DNA of 64,000 nucleotides from M3007 sp964646615. Lineage in GTDB: Bacteria; Bacteroidota; Bacteroidia; Chitinophagales; Saprospiraceae. The stretch lies in contig CAZYEV010000049.1 in assembly GCA_964646615.1 (NCBI GenBank), positions 1 through 64,000 of the forward strand. Direction: 5' to 3'. Position 1 is the first letter of the stretch, and every line of letters starts with the position of its first letter. The notes below the pieces were generated by a model. It was not told where the DNA came from, searched no databases, and saw only the letters and a program-made list of their open reading frames with translations. A program made the position numbers and the translations under genes. Shown here one piece after another: positions 7,228 through 15,072 of this stretch.

Positions 7228-8253
7228 TTACGGCAAAGGCAATACCCGGGGCGTAAATCCGTCGCGGGCGGCTTCCAGGAATTGCGCTGCCGTCTCGCGG
7301 ATGGTCTGCTCGATCGGGCGATAGGTGAAGCCGCCCACGGAGAGCGATTTTTGATTGGAATAGGAAAATCGGCCCATCGAGGCGCGGGCGCTGTCGCGCG
7401 TCAGCAGTGGGTCGGTGCGCAGGAGTTGCGATTTGAGCCATTCGACGCGCCAGCCGATTTCGGCCAGAAGTGGCGTTACGCGGATGAACGGTCGGCGCAC
7501 GCCCAAGGCATCGGCAATCTGGAAAAACAGGTCGCGAAACAGCATATCCTGGGCGTTCAGGATGTAGCGCTCGCCCTGGATGCCGCGCTCCAGCATCAGG
7601 ACGATGAACTGCGCCACGTCGCGCACGTCCACGAAGCCGTTCTGGCCCATGGGGTAGAGTTTCATGCCTCGGTAAATCTGCTGGAAGATGCGCCCCGTGC
7701 CCACGTGCCAGAAGCCGCTGCCCAGCACCATGGAAGGATTGACGATGACGGCAGGCAGCCCTTCGGCGTGGGCGCGCCACACTTCCTGTTCGGAGAGGTA
7801 CTTGCTGACGGCGTAGCGCGTGTTGGTAGGGCTATCCACCCACGCGCAGGTTTCGTCCAGCTGGGGCCGATTGGCGGCGCGCCCCAGGGCAGCAATGCTG
7901 CTGACGTGCACGAAATGCTGCACGCCGGCATCGAGGGCAAAATTGACCATGTTGGCCGTACCCTCTACGTTGACGCGCATCATACGGCGCTCGTCGGAGG
8001 CGCGAAACGACACCAACGCCGCGCAATGGCACACGTGCGTAATGCCCTGGTAGGCTTCCTCTAAGGCAAACAGGTCGGTAACGTCGCCTTCGACCCATTC
8101 GACCTGGTCGGCCACGTCGCGCACCAGATCCATCGGGCTGGTGCGACGGCGCAGGGCGCGCACCGGGTAACCGCGCTGCAACAGCAGACGCAACACGTAG
8201 GCGCCGATAAATCCGGTGGCGCCCGTAAGCAGGACTTTGCGGTTGTTCGTCAT
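7228..8253 (-). CDS. NAD(P)-dependent SDR reductase/epimerase, dihydroflavonol-reductase-like
   Basis: The 341-residue protein begins with a Rossmann fold, LLTGATGFIGAYVLRLLL, whose TGATGFIG is the TGxxGxxG nucleotide-binding loop of extended short-chain dehydrogenases. The catalytic pair is seen in RYAVSKYLSE (YxxxK, about residue 146). The closest type by eye is the dihydroflavonol-4-reductase-like group, which reduces or epimerises a wide range of substrates; the substrate cannot be told. Its start overlaps the stop of the cytochrome c gene by four bases (ATGA), indicating translational coupling. The 104-bp repeat array lies directly after its stop codon. Confidence 0.85.
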   Translation of the reverse strand: MTNNRKVLLTGATGFIGAYVLRLLLQRGYPVRALRRRTSPMDLVRDVADQVEWVEGDVTDLFALEEAYQGITHVCHCAALVSFRASDERRMMRVNVEGTANMVNFALDAGVQHFVHVSSIAALGRAANRPQLDETCAWVDSPTNTRYAVSKYLSEQEVWRAHAEGLPAVIVNPSMVLGSGFWHVGTGRIFQQIYRGMKLYPMGQNGFVDVRDVAQFIVLMLERGIQGERYILNAQDMLFRDLFFQIADALGVRRPFIRVTPLLAEIGWRVEWLKSQLLRTDPLLTRDSARASMGRFSYSNQKSLSVGGFTYRPIEQTIRETAAQFLEAARDGFTPRVLPLP

Positions 8254-8597
8254 CTTCGAAGCGTTTCGATGTACTGAGCCACGGCCGAGATTTCTTCTTC
8301 TTTTAATACCCCTCCAAAGGGCGGCATGGTATTTTTGCCCATAGCGATCTGGTGGATGCGCTCCTCGAAGGAGAGGGCCGACCGGGAGAGGTCAGCCGCG
8401 CCGTTGAGGCCCAAAGTTCCATCGGCGCCATGACATATTACGCAGTGCTGGCGGTAAACGGTTTTCCCGTCGGGCGCGCTGTTTTGGTGGGCTGGCGCCT
8501 CCGGGCCACACGAAGCGAGGAAGTACGCCGACGCCAAAGCAGTAGCCATTGCAATACAACGACCTGATTTCCAGTTTTTTCGCATAAAAAACATCAC
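8250..8597 (-). CDS. Cytochrome c class I lipoprotein
   Basis: The 115-residue protein has a basic N-terminus, a hydrophobic stretch and a lipobox LASC, so it should be anchored to a membrane by a lipidated Cys facing the periplasm. One haem site, CVICH, follows at about residue 51, and MPPFGG at about residue 92 supplies the distal Met ligand. The C-terminal helix EISAVAQYIETL is typical of small monohaem c-type cytochromes that carry single electrons. An internal ATG at 8585 (MRKNWKSG) is an alternative start and gives a more usual signal sequence. It is the first gene of a two-gene operon with the SDR reductase. The ldhA gene starts 12 bases away on the other strand. Confidence 0.87.
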   Translation of the reverse strand: MMFFMRKNWKSGRCIAMATALASAYFLASCGPEAPAHQNSAPDGKTVYRQHCVICHGADGTLGLNGAADLSRSALSFEERIHQIAMGKNTMPPFGGVLKEEEISAVAQYIETLRR

Positions 8598-8609
8598 GGG
8601 TATTCAAGA

Positions 8610-9608
8610 ATGAAGATCGCCTTCTTTTCGACGCGCTCCTACGACCGCGAGTATTTTGACCGGGAGAATGCTCAATCGAAACATCACATCTGGTACGTCG
8701 AGGTGCCGCTGCAGGGGGAGACGGCTTCGCTGGCCCAGGGCTACGAGGCCGTGTGTCTTTTCGTGAACGACCGCGTAACAGCGGCGGTGGCCGAACGGTT
8801 GGCCACGGCAGGCGTTCGGCTTGTGGCATTGCGGTGCGCGGGCTACAACCACGTGGACTTAGCCGCTGCAGAGCGCTGGGGCCTGACGGTCGTGCGCGTG
8901 CCCGCCTATTCGCCACATGCGGTGGCCGAGCACACGGTGGCCCTCATCCTGGCGCTCAACCGCAAGACCCACCGCGCTTACAACCGCGTGCGCGAGGGCA
9001 ATTTTGCCTTAGAAAACCTCATGGGCTTCGACCTGTACGGCAAGACCGTCGGCGTGGTGGGCACGGGCAAGATCGGCAAAGTGTTTGCCCAAATCATGCT
9101 GGGCTTCGGCTGCCGGGTGCTGGGCTACGACCCGTTCCCGGATGCCGAATTGGCCGCTGCGGGCGCTGAATACGTTGCCCTGGAAGACCTACTGCGGCGC
9201 TCGGACATCGTATCGCTGCACTGCCCGCTGACGGAAGCGACGTATCACCTCATCAACGCCGACAGTCTTGCCCTCATGCGTCCGGGCGCCATGCTCATCA
9301 ACACCGGTCGCGGTGCGCTCATTGACACGAAGACTGTTGTTCAGGCCCTTAAAAGCGGGCAACTGGGCTACCTGGGCTTAGACGTGTACGAGCAAGAGGA
9401 AGGGCTGTTCTTTCACGACCTCTCGAACGAAATCATTCAGGACGACCTCATCGCCCGCCTGATGACGTTTCCCAATGTGCTCATCACCTCACATCAGGCA
9501 TTCTTCACTCATGAGGCCATGACCGAAATTGCCCGCACAACGCTCCACAACGTTACGGCCTTTGAGCAAGGGCTGCCGTTAGAAAATGCCGTGCGTCGCA
9601 GTGGATAG
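8610..9608 (+). CDS. ldhA: D-lactate dehydrogenase (D-2-hydroxyacid dehydrogenase)
   Basis: The 332-residue enzyme reduces pyruvate to D-lactate with NADH in fermentation. The NAD-binding loop is VGVVGTGKIGKVF near residue 148, the substrate-binding Arg is in LINTGRGALID, the Glu in LGLDVYEQEEG and the catalytic His in ITSHQAFFTHEAM. The RCAGYNHVDL and NRVREGNFALENLMGFDL segments are those of the E. coli LdhA-type group rather than of glycerate or phosphoglycerate dehydrogenases. It is transcribed away from the cytochrome c gene, and only 12 bases separate the two starts, so its promoter must overlap the other coding region. It converges on pdxA with three bases between stop codons. Confidence 0.9.
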   Translation: MKIAFFSTRSYDREYFDRENAQSKHHIWYVEVPLQGETASLAQGYEAVCLFVNDRVTAAVAERLATAGVRLVALRCAGYNHVDLAAAERWGLTVVRVPAYSPHAVAEHTVALILALNRKTHRAYNRVREGNFALENLMGFDLYGKTVGVVGTGKIGKVFAQIMLGFGCRVLGYDPFPDAELAAAGAEYVALEDLLRRSDIVSLHCPLTEATYHLINADSLALMRPGAMLINTGRGALIDTKTVVQALKSGQLGYLGLDVYEQEEGLFFHDLSNEIIQDDLIARLMTFPNVLITSHQAFFTHEAMTEIARTTLHNVTAFEQGLPLENAVRRSG

Positions 9609-9611
9609 CGC

Positions 9612-10709
9612 TTATTCTTCAGGCACCTCAATGACCTCTTCGTCTTCGCCGGTTTCGCTGACTAAGGTTTTGCGTTTGGAGATTTCCAACGAGTTGGCGC
9701 GCATCTCGATGTACTCGCTGCGGTTGCGCACGATGTCGGCAGCTAAGTAGAGGGCGCGGATGAAGGAGGTTTCATCGGCTTCGCCCTTGCCGGCGATGTC
9801 GTAGGCTGTGCCGTGGTCGGGCGAGGTGCGCACGGCGGAAAGGCCTGCGGTATAGTTGACGCCTTCGCCGAAGCCGAGCGTTTTGAAGGGCGCCAGCCCC
9901 TGGTCGTGGTACATGGCCAGGACGGCATCGAACTTGCGAAACATGCCCGAGCCGAAGAAGCCATCGGCAGGGTAAGGCCCGTAAGCCAGCACGCCGTTTT
10001 CTTTGGCCTGCTCAATGGCCGGACGGATGATGGTTTCTTCCTCATTGCCAATGGCGCCTTCGTCGCCCGCGTGCGGATTGAGGCCCAGGACAGCGATGGT
10101 GGGCTTGTTGATACCAAAATCCACCTTCAGCGTTTCCGAGAGGATTAAAATCTTTCGGTACACCTTTTTGGTATTGATGGCATCGGGCACTTCGCGCAAG
10201 GGGAGGTGGCCAGTAACTAAGCCGACGCGCAGGTCATCGGAGACCAGCAGCATGAGCGACTCCTTGTTGCCTAAGGCCTGAGTGATGTATTCGGTGTGGC
10301 CCACAAACGGAAAGCCCGCCATCTGCATGGCTTTTTTATGAATGGGCGCCGTTACGAGGGCATCAATGTTGCCTGCTTTCAGATCGTTCACGGCGCGCTC
10401 TAAGGCCAGATAGGCGCATTTACCGCTGACGTCGGTGGGTTTGCCTAAGGTGATGTTGACGTTGTCCGTCCAGCAGTTAATGATGTTGATGCGGCCCGGC
10501 TGCGCCTCCTCAGGTGTGCCGATGGAGAAAAACTGGATGTTTTCCGGGGTAATGATGTTTTTATGGTAGGCCACCACTTTGGTGCTGCCGTAGATGACTA
10601 AGCGAAACTGTTGGCCTACTTTTTTGAGGAGGAGGGCTTTGAGCACCGTTTCTAAGCCGATGCCGTTAATGTCGCCGCAGGTGATTCCGATGGTTACGCC
10701 GTTATTCAT
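9612..10709 (-). CDS. pdxA: 4-hydroxythreonine-4-phosphate dehydrogenase
   Basis: The 365-residue protein oxidises 4-phosphohydroxy-L-threonine on the way to pyridoxal phosphate. It starts MNNGVTIGITCGDINGIGLE, the standard first strand and GDxxGIG loop. Metal- and substrate-binding His residues are visible in GHTEYITQALG and AMYHDQGLAPFKTLGF, and the end of the active site in TSPDHGTAYDIAGKG. The frame is open far upstream, but the extra 53 residues are proline-rich and unlike the family, so the ATG at 10709 is used. It follows the aminopeptidase gene by 82 bases on the same strand. The C-terminal acidic tail (ETGEDEEVIEVPEE) is unusual but short. Confidence 0.92.
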   Translation of the reverse strand: MNNGVTIGITCGDINGIGLETVLKALLLKKVGQQFRLVIYGSTKVVAYHKNIITPENIQFFSIGTPEEAQPGRINIINCWTDNVNITLGKPTDVSGKCAYLALERAVNDLKAGNIDALVTAPIHKKAMQMAGFPFVGHTEYITQALGNKESLMLLVSDDLRVGLVTGHLPLREVPDAINTKKVYRKILILSETLKVDFGINKPTIAVLGLNPHAGDEGAIGNEEETIIRPAIEQAKENGVLAYGPYPADGFFGSGMFRKFDAVLAMYHDQGLAPFKTLGFGEGVNYTAGLSAVRTSPDHGTAYDIAGKGEADETSFIRALYLAADIVRNRSEYIEMRANSLEISKRKTLVSETGEDEEVIEVPEE

Positions 10710-10791
10710 TTTTTTAGGAAAAAGGCAGTGAAACGGGGGCGTCTGCGAAGCGGCGCGCAGGCGCGGGAGAGGAGGAGGCTGTGGTGCGGTT

Positions 10792-12231
10792 TTAGCGCCG
10801 GTAATGTTTGAGGAAATCAAACAGCAGTCGAACGCCCACTCCTGTACCGTCTTTCGGACGGTAGCCACTTGGGGCGCGAAGGTACGCCGGGCCGGCGATG
10901 TCTAAGTGCAGCCAGGGGTAATCGGTGAAATGTTCCAGAAATTTTCCGGCCGAGATCATACCTGCGGGGCCGTGTCCCATGTTTTTGAGGTCGGCGACGC
11001 TGCTCTTAAGGTCTTCGGCGTACTCTTCCCATAGGGGTAGTTCGACTAAGCGCTCGTAGGTGCGCATGCCGCTGGCTTCTATGGCGCGTTTGGTGTTGGC
11101 GTCGGCGGTTCCCATATAGCAGATGGCGTGGCTGCCTAAGGCGCGCACGGCGGCACCGGTGAGGGTGGCGATGTCGAGTGCCAGTTCGGGCTGGTAGCGT
11201 TTGGCGTAGTGGAGGGCGTCGGCCAGGATGAGTCGGCCTTCGGCGTCGGTGTTGGTTACCTCCACGGTGGTGCCGGAGTACATGCGGATGACATCGCCAG
11301 GCATGAGCGAACGGCTGCCCACTTTGTTGTCGGTGATGGGCAGCAGGCCGATGATGTGTACCGGCAGCTGTGTTTGGGCAGCCACACAAAAGGCGCCCAC
11401 GACGGCTGCCGCACCGGCCATGTCGCATTTCATGCTTTCCATGGACTCTGGCGTCTTCAGGCTGAGGCCACCGGTGTCGTACACAACGCCTTTGCCCACC
11501 AGCACTACCGGGCGTTCGTTGCGCGGGGCTTCGGGCTTCCATTCCAGAATGCAAAACTGCGGCGGCGTTTCGCTGGCCTGGCTGACGGCGAGCAGGCCAC
11601 CCATGCCCATGGTGCGGATCTCATTGGCATCCAGCACCTGAGCGGAGAAGCCGTAGCGCTCCGCCGCAGCGCGGGTTGCCTCCACCAAGCGCGGCGTGTC
11701 TAAATGCGAGTGCGGCTCGTTCACTAAATCCCGCGTCAGGAAGACAGCCTCTACCAGCGCGTTCAGCTCTTCTACAGCGCCGGCAGGGGCGGCATCGCAC
11801 GCCCACTGCACGCGGAGAGTAGCAGTGGCCTTTTTTTCCGGGCTGGAATAGTGGCGGGTGAACTGGTAGGTGCTCAGCAGCAGTCCTTCCAGGAAGGCCA
11901 GCGTGGTGGGGTGCGGGCAGTAGCTCACCACGGCTACGGACTCGGCTTTGTAATGCCGAATGTCGCGCAGCAGCTGGCTGGCCGCCTGGCGGGTTTTTTC
12001 TAAATGGGTGGCTTCGTCGGCGGCCTCTTCGAGCAGGCAAACGAATACTAAGCGCTCGGCCTGCGGGAAGCAGCAGGTATAGACGCCTCTTTCGACGGCT
12101 TTTTGCAAGAAGAGGCGCTCGCTCGCCGTCAGGGCAGCCGAAAGCAGTTCGTATTCGGAGCGGCAGGCGAGGAGGATGAGATTTTCATGAGCGGGGCAGT
12201 CGGCTGCAGAGATCAGGTGTAAGTATGGCAC
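10792..12231 (-). CDS. Leucyl aminopeptidase family M17
   Basis: A cytosolic exopeptidase that removes N-terminal residues using two metal ions. The signature NTDAEGRL is present, as are the metal- and carbonate-binding regions VGKGVVYDTGGLSLK and KCDMAGAAAV. The frame is open up to an ATG at 12384 (530 residues), but a TACCTTTG promoter box lies inside that extension at 12330-12337. The first good in-frame start after it is a GTG at 12231 (VPYLHLISAADCP), giving 479 residues, the usual size for M17. The start is therefore inferred, not certain. The upstream adenylate cyclase gene ends only eight bases before the longer frame. Confidence 0.82.
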   Translation of the reverse strand: MPYLHLISAADCPAHENLILLACRSEYELLSAALTASERLFLQKAVERGVYTCCFPQAERLVFVCLLEEAADEATHLEKTRQAASQLLRDIRHYKAESVAVVSYCPHPTTLAFLEGLLLSTYQFTRHYSSPEKKATATLRVQWACDAAPAGAVEELNALVEAVFLTRDLVNEPHSHLDTPRLVEATRAAAERYGFSAQVLDANEIRTMGMGGLLAVSQASETPPQFCILEWKPEAPRNERPVVLVGKGVVYDTGGLSLKTPESMESMKCDMAGAAAVVGAFCVAAQTQLPVHIIGLLPITDNKVGSRSLMPGDVIRMYSGTTVEVTNTDAEGRLILADALHYAKRYQPELALDIATLTGAAVRALGSHAICYMGTADANTKRAIEASGMRTYERLVELPLWEEYAEDLKSSVADLKNMGHGPAGMISAGKFLEHFTDYPWLHLDIAGPAYLRAPSGYRPKDGTGVGVRLLFDFLKHYRR

Positions 12232-12329
12232 AAATGGACAGTCGGTTGGGTACCAAAAGGCGGTACGGTTCAGAGCCTGGTTGGGAAAACCGGAGGGATG
12301 ATGAGCGACCGATAGGGTCAAAAGCGGCG

Positions 12330-12337
12330 CAAAGGTA
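12330..12337 (-). promoter_or_regulatory. -7 promoter box TACCTTTG for the aminopeptidase gene
   Basis: On the minus strand the sequence reads TACCTTTGCGCCGC, a perfect TAnnTTTG box with the C that often follows in this genome. It implies that the aminopeptidase is transcribed on its own and that translation begins downstream of about 12325. Confidence 0.6.
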
Positions 12338-12391
12338 GCCTGTGCCGCCTCTCTTCGCGTAGAATGCAGCAAATAGGGGGCCAAATTGCGC

Positions 12392-14776
12392 TCAGGGGCT
12401 GATGGGGCCTTCTACAAAGTACATATCCACCAAGCCTTTGTTGTGCACGGCCTTTTTGCCGCGGTAGGTGCAGCGGAAGCGGTGGCGGATGGCATCGTAG
12501 GTGGCGCCGGAGATGTTGATGCGCCCGGGTTCGCCCAGCATTTCTAAGCGAGAGGCGAGGTTGACGGCGTCGCCCCAGATATCGTAGGCGAATTTGTTTT
12601 TGCCGATGACCCCGGCGATGACTGGGCCGGTATGGATGCCGACGCGCATTTCGCGGAAGATAGCGCTGGGTTTGGTCTGGTTGCGGCGTTCGAGCCAGGC
12701 CATCATTTCCAAGGCGGCGCTGACGGCGTCCACCGGGTGGGTATCGTTGGGCACGGGCAGGCCGCCGGCGCACATGTAGGCATCGCCGATGGTCTTGATT
12801 TTTTCCAAGCCGTGGCGCTCGCAGATTTCATCGAAGCCCAGAAAGCAATCGTCCAATTCGTCAATGAGCTGCTCGGGGGTGAGTTTTTCCGACAGGCTGG
12901 TGAAGTTCAGAAAGTCGGTGAACAAAACGGTAGCGCTGGAATAGAGGCGCGGTGTGGCATAGCCCTGGGTGCGCAGTTCGTGGGCGACTTCGGCGGGCAG
13001 GATGTTGAGCAGCAGCTGGTCGCTTTTGTGGCGCTCCTCTTCAATCTGCGCCTTTTGGCGTTCGATTTCCTGGTTTTTAGCACTCAGGCGCCGGCTGGCC
13101 TGACGGGCCAGGAACCAGCCCATGGTGAGCAGGGCCAACAGCAAAAGGCCCAGGCCGCCTACGGTGTAAACAAAGCGGCGGAAGGATGCCTGCTCGCGTT
13201 GCTGGAACGCCTGGTCTAAGCGCAGTTGTTCCATGCGGGCGCTGTCGGCCTGTCGTTGAGCCAGGGCGATTTGCTCCTGTTGTTTGAGCAGGGCAATGGT
13301 GCGTTCCTTTTTTTCGGTGTCTAAGCGTTGGGCGGCCAGCTGCAGTTCGTTGCGCGCCTTGAGGGCCAGCAAAGTCTGTTCGCGCAGGCGGACGCGGTCA
13401 GTCTCGCGTTGGGCCAGCAGGAGTTCGACCTCTTTTTCCTGACGTTGGCGCTCCAGTTCGAGGTTTTCATTTTGCAGGCGCAGGCGGTCTTGTTCGTAGC
13501 GGGCGTTCTGGAGTTCGAGTTCGCGAATGTTCTGGCGGATGAGCAGGTACTTGACCTGGTTTTCGGCAGCATTGAGCAGTGAGCGCTGTTGCTCTAAGCG
13601 CTGCTGGCGCTCCTGTTCCTGGCGGCGCAGTTCGTCGTTGAGCCTCAGATATTCCCGGTAAGCATGGTAGGCTTTTTCGTACTCGTACAGCTGGTAATAG
13701 ATGTCGGCAGCGGTGCGATGGGTTTTGGCCAGCAAGTCGGGTTGTTGGGTGGCTTCAGCCAGTTGCATGGCCTCAGTATTGTACTCTAAGGCGTGCTGGG
13801 CGTCCCGATTACTGAGATAGATGCTGGCAATGAGGTGTTTGAGCGCAGCCAGTGCACCGCGATTGCCCTGTTCTTCCAGCAGATTGCTGGCTTTTTGGAG
13901 ATATTCAATGCCGGCGCGCGTCTGGCCAGTGTTGTGCAGAGCGACACCTATATTAGCATAGACCACGCTGAGGTGTTCGCAGTCAATCCACTGGCATTGG
14001 AGTTCGGCTTTTCGGAAGTAGGTCAGCGCCCGGTTGTAGTCGTTGAGCAGGGCGTACTGTTTGCCCAGGTTGTTGTACATAACGGCCCGAATGGCCGGGC
14101 TGCCGTGTCGCTCCAGGATGTCTTCAATGGCAAGGTAGTAAAACAGCCCTTTGCTCAGGTTGCCCTCGCTGTTGTAAGCGGTGGCTAATTTTTGATACAC
14201 CTGGATGAGCTCCGGGTATTTTCCGGCGCTCTTGTATTGGTTTATCAGGCTTTTATACGCGATTTCGGCGCTGTCGTACTGCATGCCTTGCAGGAAGGCG
14301 TCGCCGATTTTTTCGATGAGCACCTCACTGGCAGGCGATAGTTGCAGCGCCTGGCGGTAGTAACGGCGGGCATTGGGATAGTCTTTTTCCCGGAAAAAGA
14401 GGTCTCCGATGCCGACGTAAACCTCGCGCAAGACGGCTCTGTCGGACACCGGCGGCGGCGTTCGCTCGGTGGGTGTGAGCTTTTCTTCGGCTTCCAGAAA
14501 AAACTGGAGCGCTTCTTCGGCGCTTCCATTGCGGGAACGCACCTGGGCCATGAGCAGGTAGGCGCGCGCCATGCCACCGTCGTAGCGCAGGTCGCGAGCA
14601 ATGGCCAAGGCCAATTCGGCCAGCTGGTAGCGCTCGGCATCGGAGCGGGCGGCACGGGAGCGGTCGAGCAACTCTTCCACCTGTGCCACAGAGTACTCCA
14701 GGTCATCCGTCTGCGCCAGCAAAAGGCGTGGCCACAGCAAAGTTAGCAACAGGAGAAGAGAGGCGAGGTATCGCAT
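12392..14776 (-). CDS. Membrane-bound adenylate cyclase (class III) with TPR sensor region
   Basis: The 794-residue protein has, in order, a signal peptide (MRYLASLLLLLTLLWPRLLL), TPR-type helical repeats to about residue 370, a long Arg/Gln/Leu-rich coiled coil at about 380-530, one membrane helix (VGGLGLLLLALLTMGWFLA) at about 545, and a class III cyclase domain from about 590. Metal ligands are in LFTDFLNFTSL and in IGDAYMCAGG. The adenine-specifying Lys precedes in KIKTIGDAYM and the Asp is in YDIWGDAVNLASR, which also supplies the transition-state Asn and Arg. So the product should be cAMP, with the TPR region in the periplasm as sensor. The gene has its own promoter box at 14796-14803. 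Confidence 0.9.
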   Translation of the reverse strand: MRYLASLLLLLTLLWPRLLLAQTDDLEYSVAQVEELLDRSRAARSDAERYQLAELALAIARDLRYDGGMARAYLLMAQVRSRNGSAEEALQFFLEAEEKLTPTERTPPPVSDRAVLREVYVGIGDLFFREKDYPNARRYYRQALQLSPASEVLIEKIGDAFLQGMQYDSAEIAYKSLINQYKSAGKYPELIQVYQKLATAYNSEGNLSKGLFYYLAIEDILERHGSPAIRAVMYNNLGKQYALLNDYNRALTYFRKAELQCQWIDCEHLSVVYANIGVALHNTGQTRAGIEYLQKASNLLEEQGNRGALAALKHLIASIYLSNRDAQHALEYNTEAMQLAEATQQPDLLAKTHRTAADIYYQLYEYEKAYHAYREYLRLNDELRRQEQERQQRLEQQRSLLNAAENQVKYLLIRQNIRELELQNARYEQDRLRLQNENLELERQRQEKEVELLLAQRETDRVRLREQTLLALKARNELQLAAQRLDTEKKERTIALLKQQEQIALAQRQADSARMEQLRLDQAFQQREQASFRRFVYTVGGLGLLLLALLTMGWFLARQASRRLSAKNQEIERQKAQIEEERHKSDQLLLNILPAEVAHELRTQGYATPRLYSSATVLFTDFLNFTSLSEKLTPEQLIDELDDCFLGFDEICERHGLEKIKTIGDAYMCAGGLPVPNDTHPVDAVSAALEMMAWLERRNQTKPSAIFREMRVGIHTGPVIAGVIGKNKFAYDIWGDAVNLASRLEMLGEPGRINISGATYDAIRHRFRCTYRGKKAVHNKGLVDMYFVEGPISP

Positions 14777-14795
14777 ACATCAGACGCTCAGCCGA

Positions 14796-14803
14796 CAAAG
14801 GTA
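14796..14803 (-). promoter_or_regulatory. -7 promoter box TACCTTTG for the adenylate cyclase gene
   Basis: The minus strand reads TACCTTTGTCGGC. The box is about 20 bases before the ATG at 14776, so the 5' leader is very short. Confidence 0.6.
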
Positions 14804-14977
14804 AGCTACCAGCGAATTGCGCTACATGTACGCACCTGCAAGCCAGGTCAATCGTCATCTGCAAACACGGGCCCCCTCTCAAGGCGCGAGGCCACCACAA
14901 GTGCACGAATTGTTCGCCTACCATTTCTGGCGGCCCAAAAGCCCTTTGTGCCTTCGTGGTAAGAAATTATTCATGTG

Positions 14978-15060
14978 CTTTCGGAGGTGTCGCTTCGTGC
15001 TGAGGTGTTGTCTTCGAGGCACGAGAAGGCGACATCTCCGAAAAAGAGGTGTCTTCTCAA
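14978..15060 (-). repeat. Single inverted copy related to the 104-bp array unit
   Basis: The plus strand reads GGAGGTGTCGCTTCGTGC, then GAGGTGTTGTCT, then GGCACGAGAAGGCGACATCTCC, and after five A a third arm GAGGTGTCTTCTC. This matches the minus strand of the array at 6618-7220, including the loop GAGGTGTTGTCT. It is a single unit, and again it lies at the 3' end of a minus-strand gene, about 15 bases after the stop of the patatin gene. The rest of the 14777-15072 gap holds the cyclase promoter and no gene that I can see. Confidence 0.75.
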
Positions 15061-15072
15061 GACGCTTTGCAC

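Noticed and set aside
6622..8064. Long plus-strand open frames across the repeat array (480, 212 and 144 residues), all reading MSPPRTSETTPR-like repeats
   Set aside because: The 104-bp unit has no stop in any forward frame and is not a multiple of three, so all three frames stay open and cycle through the same text; beyond 7228 the frame is antisense to the reductase gene.
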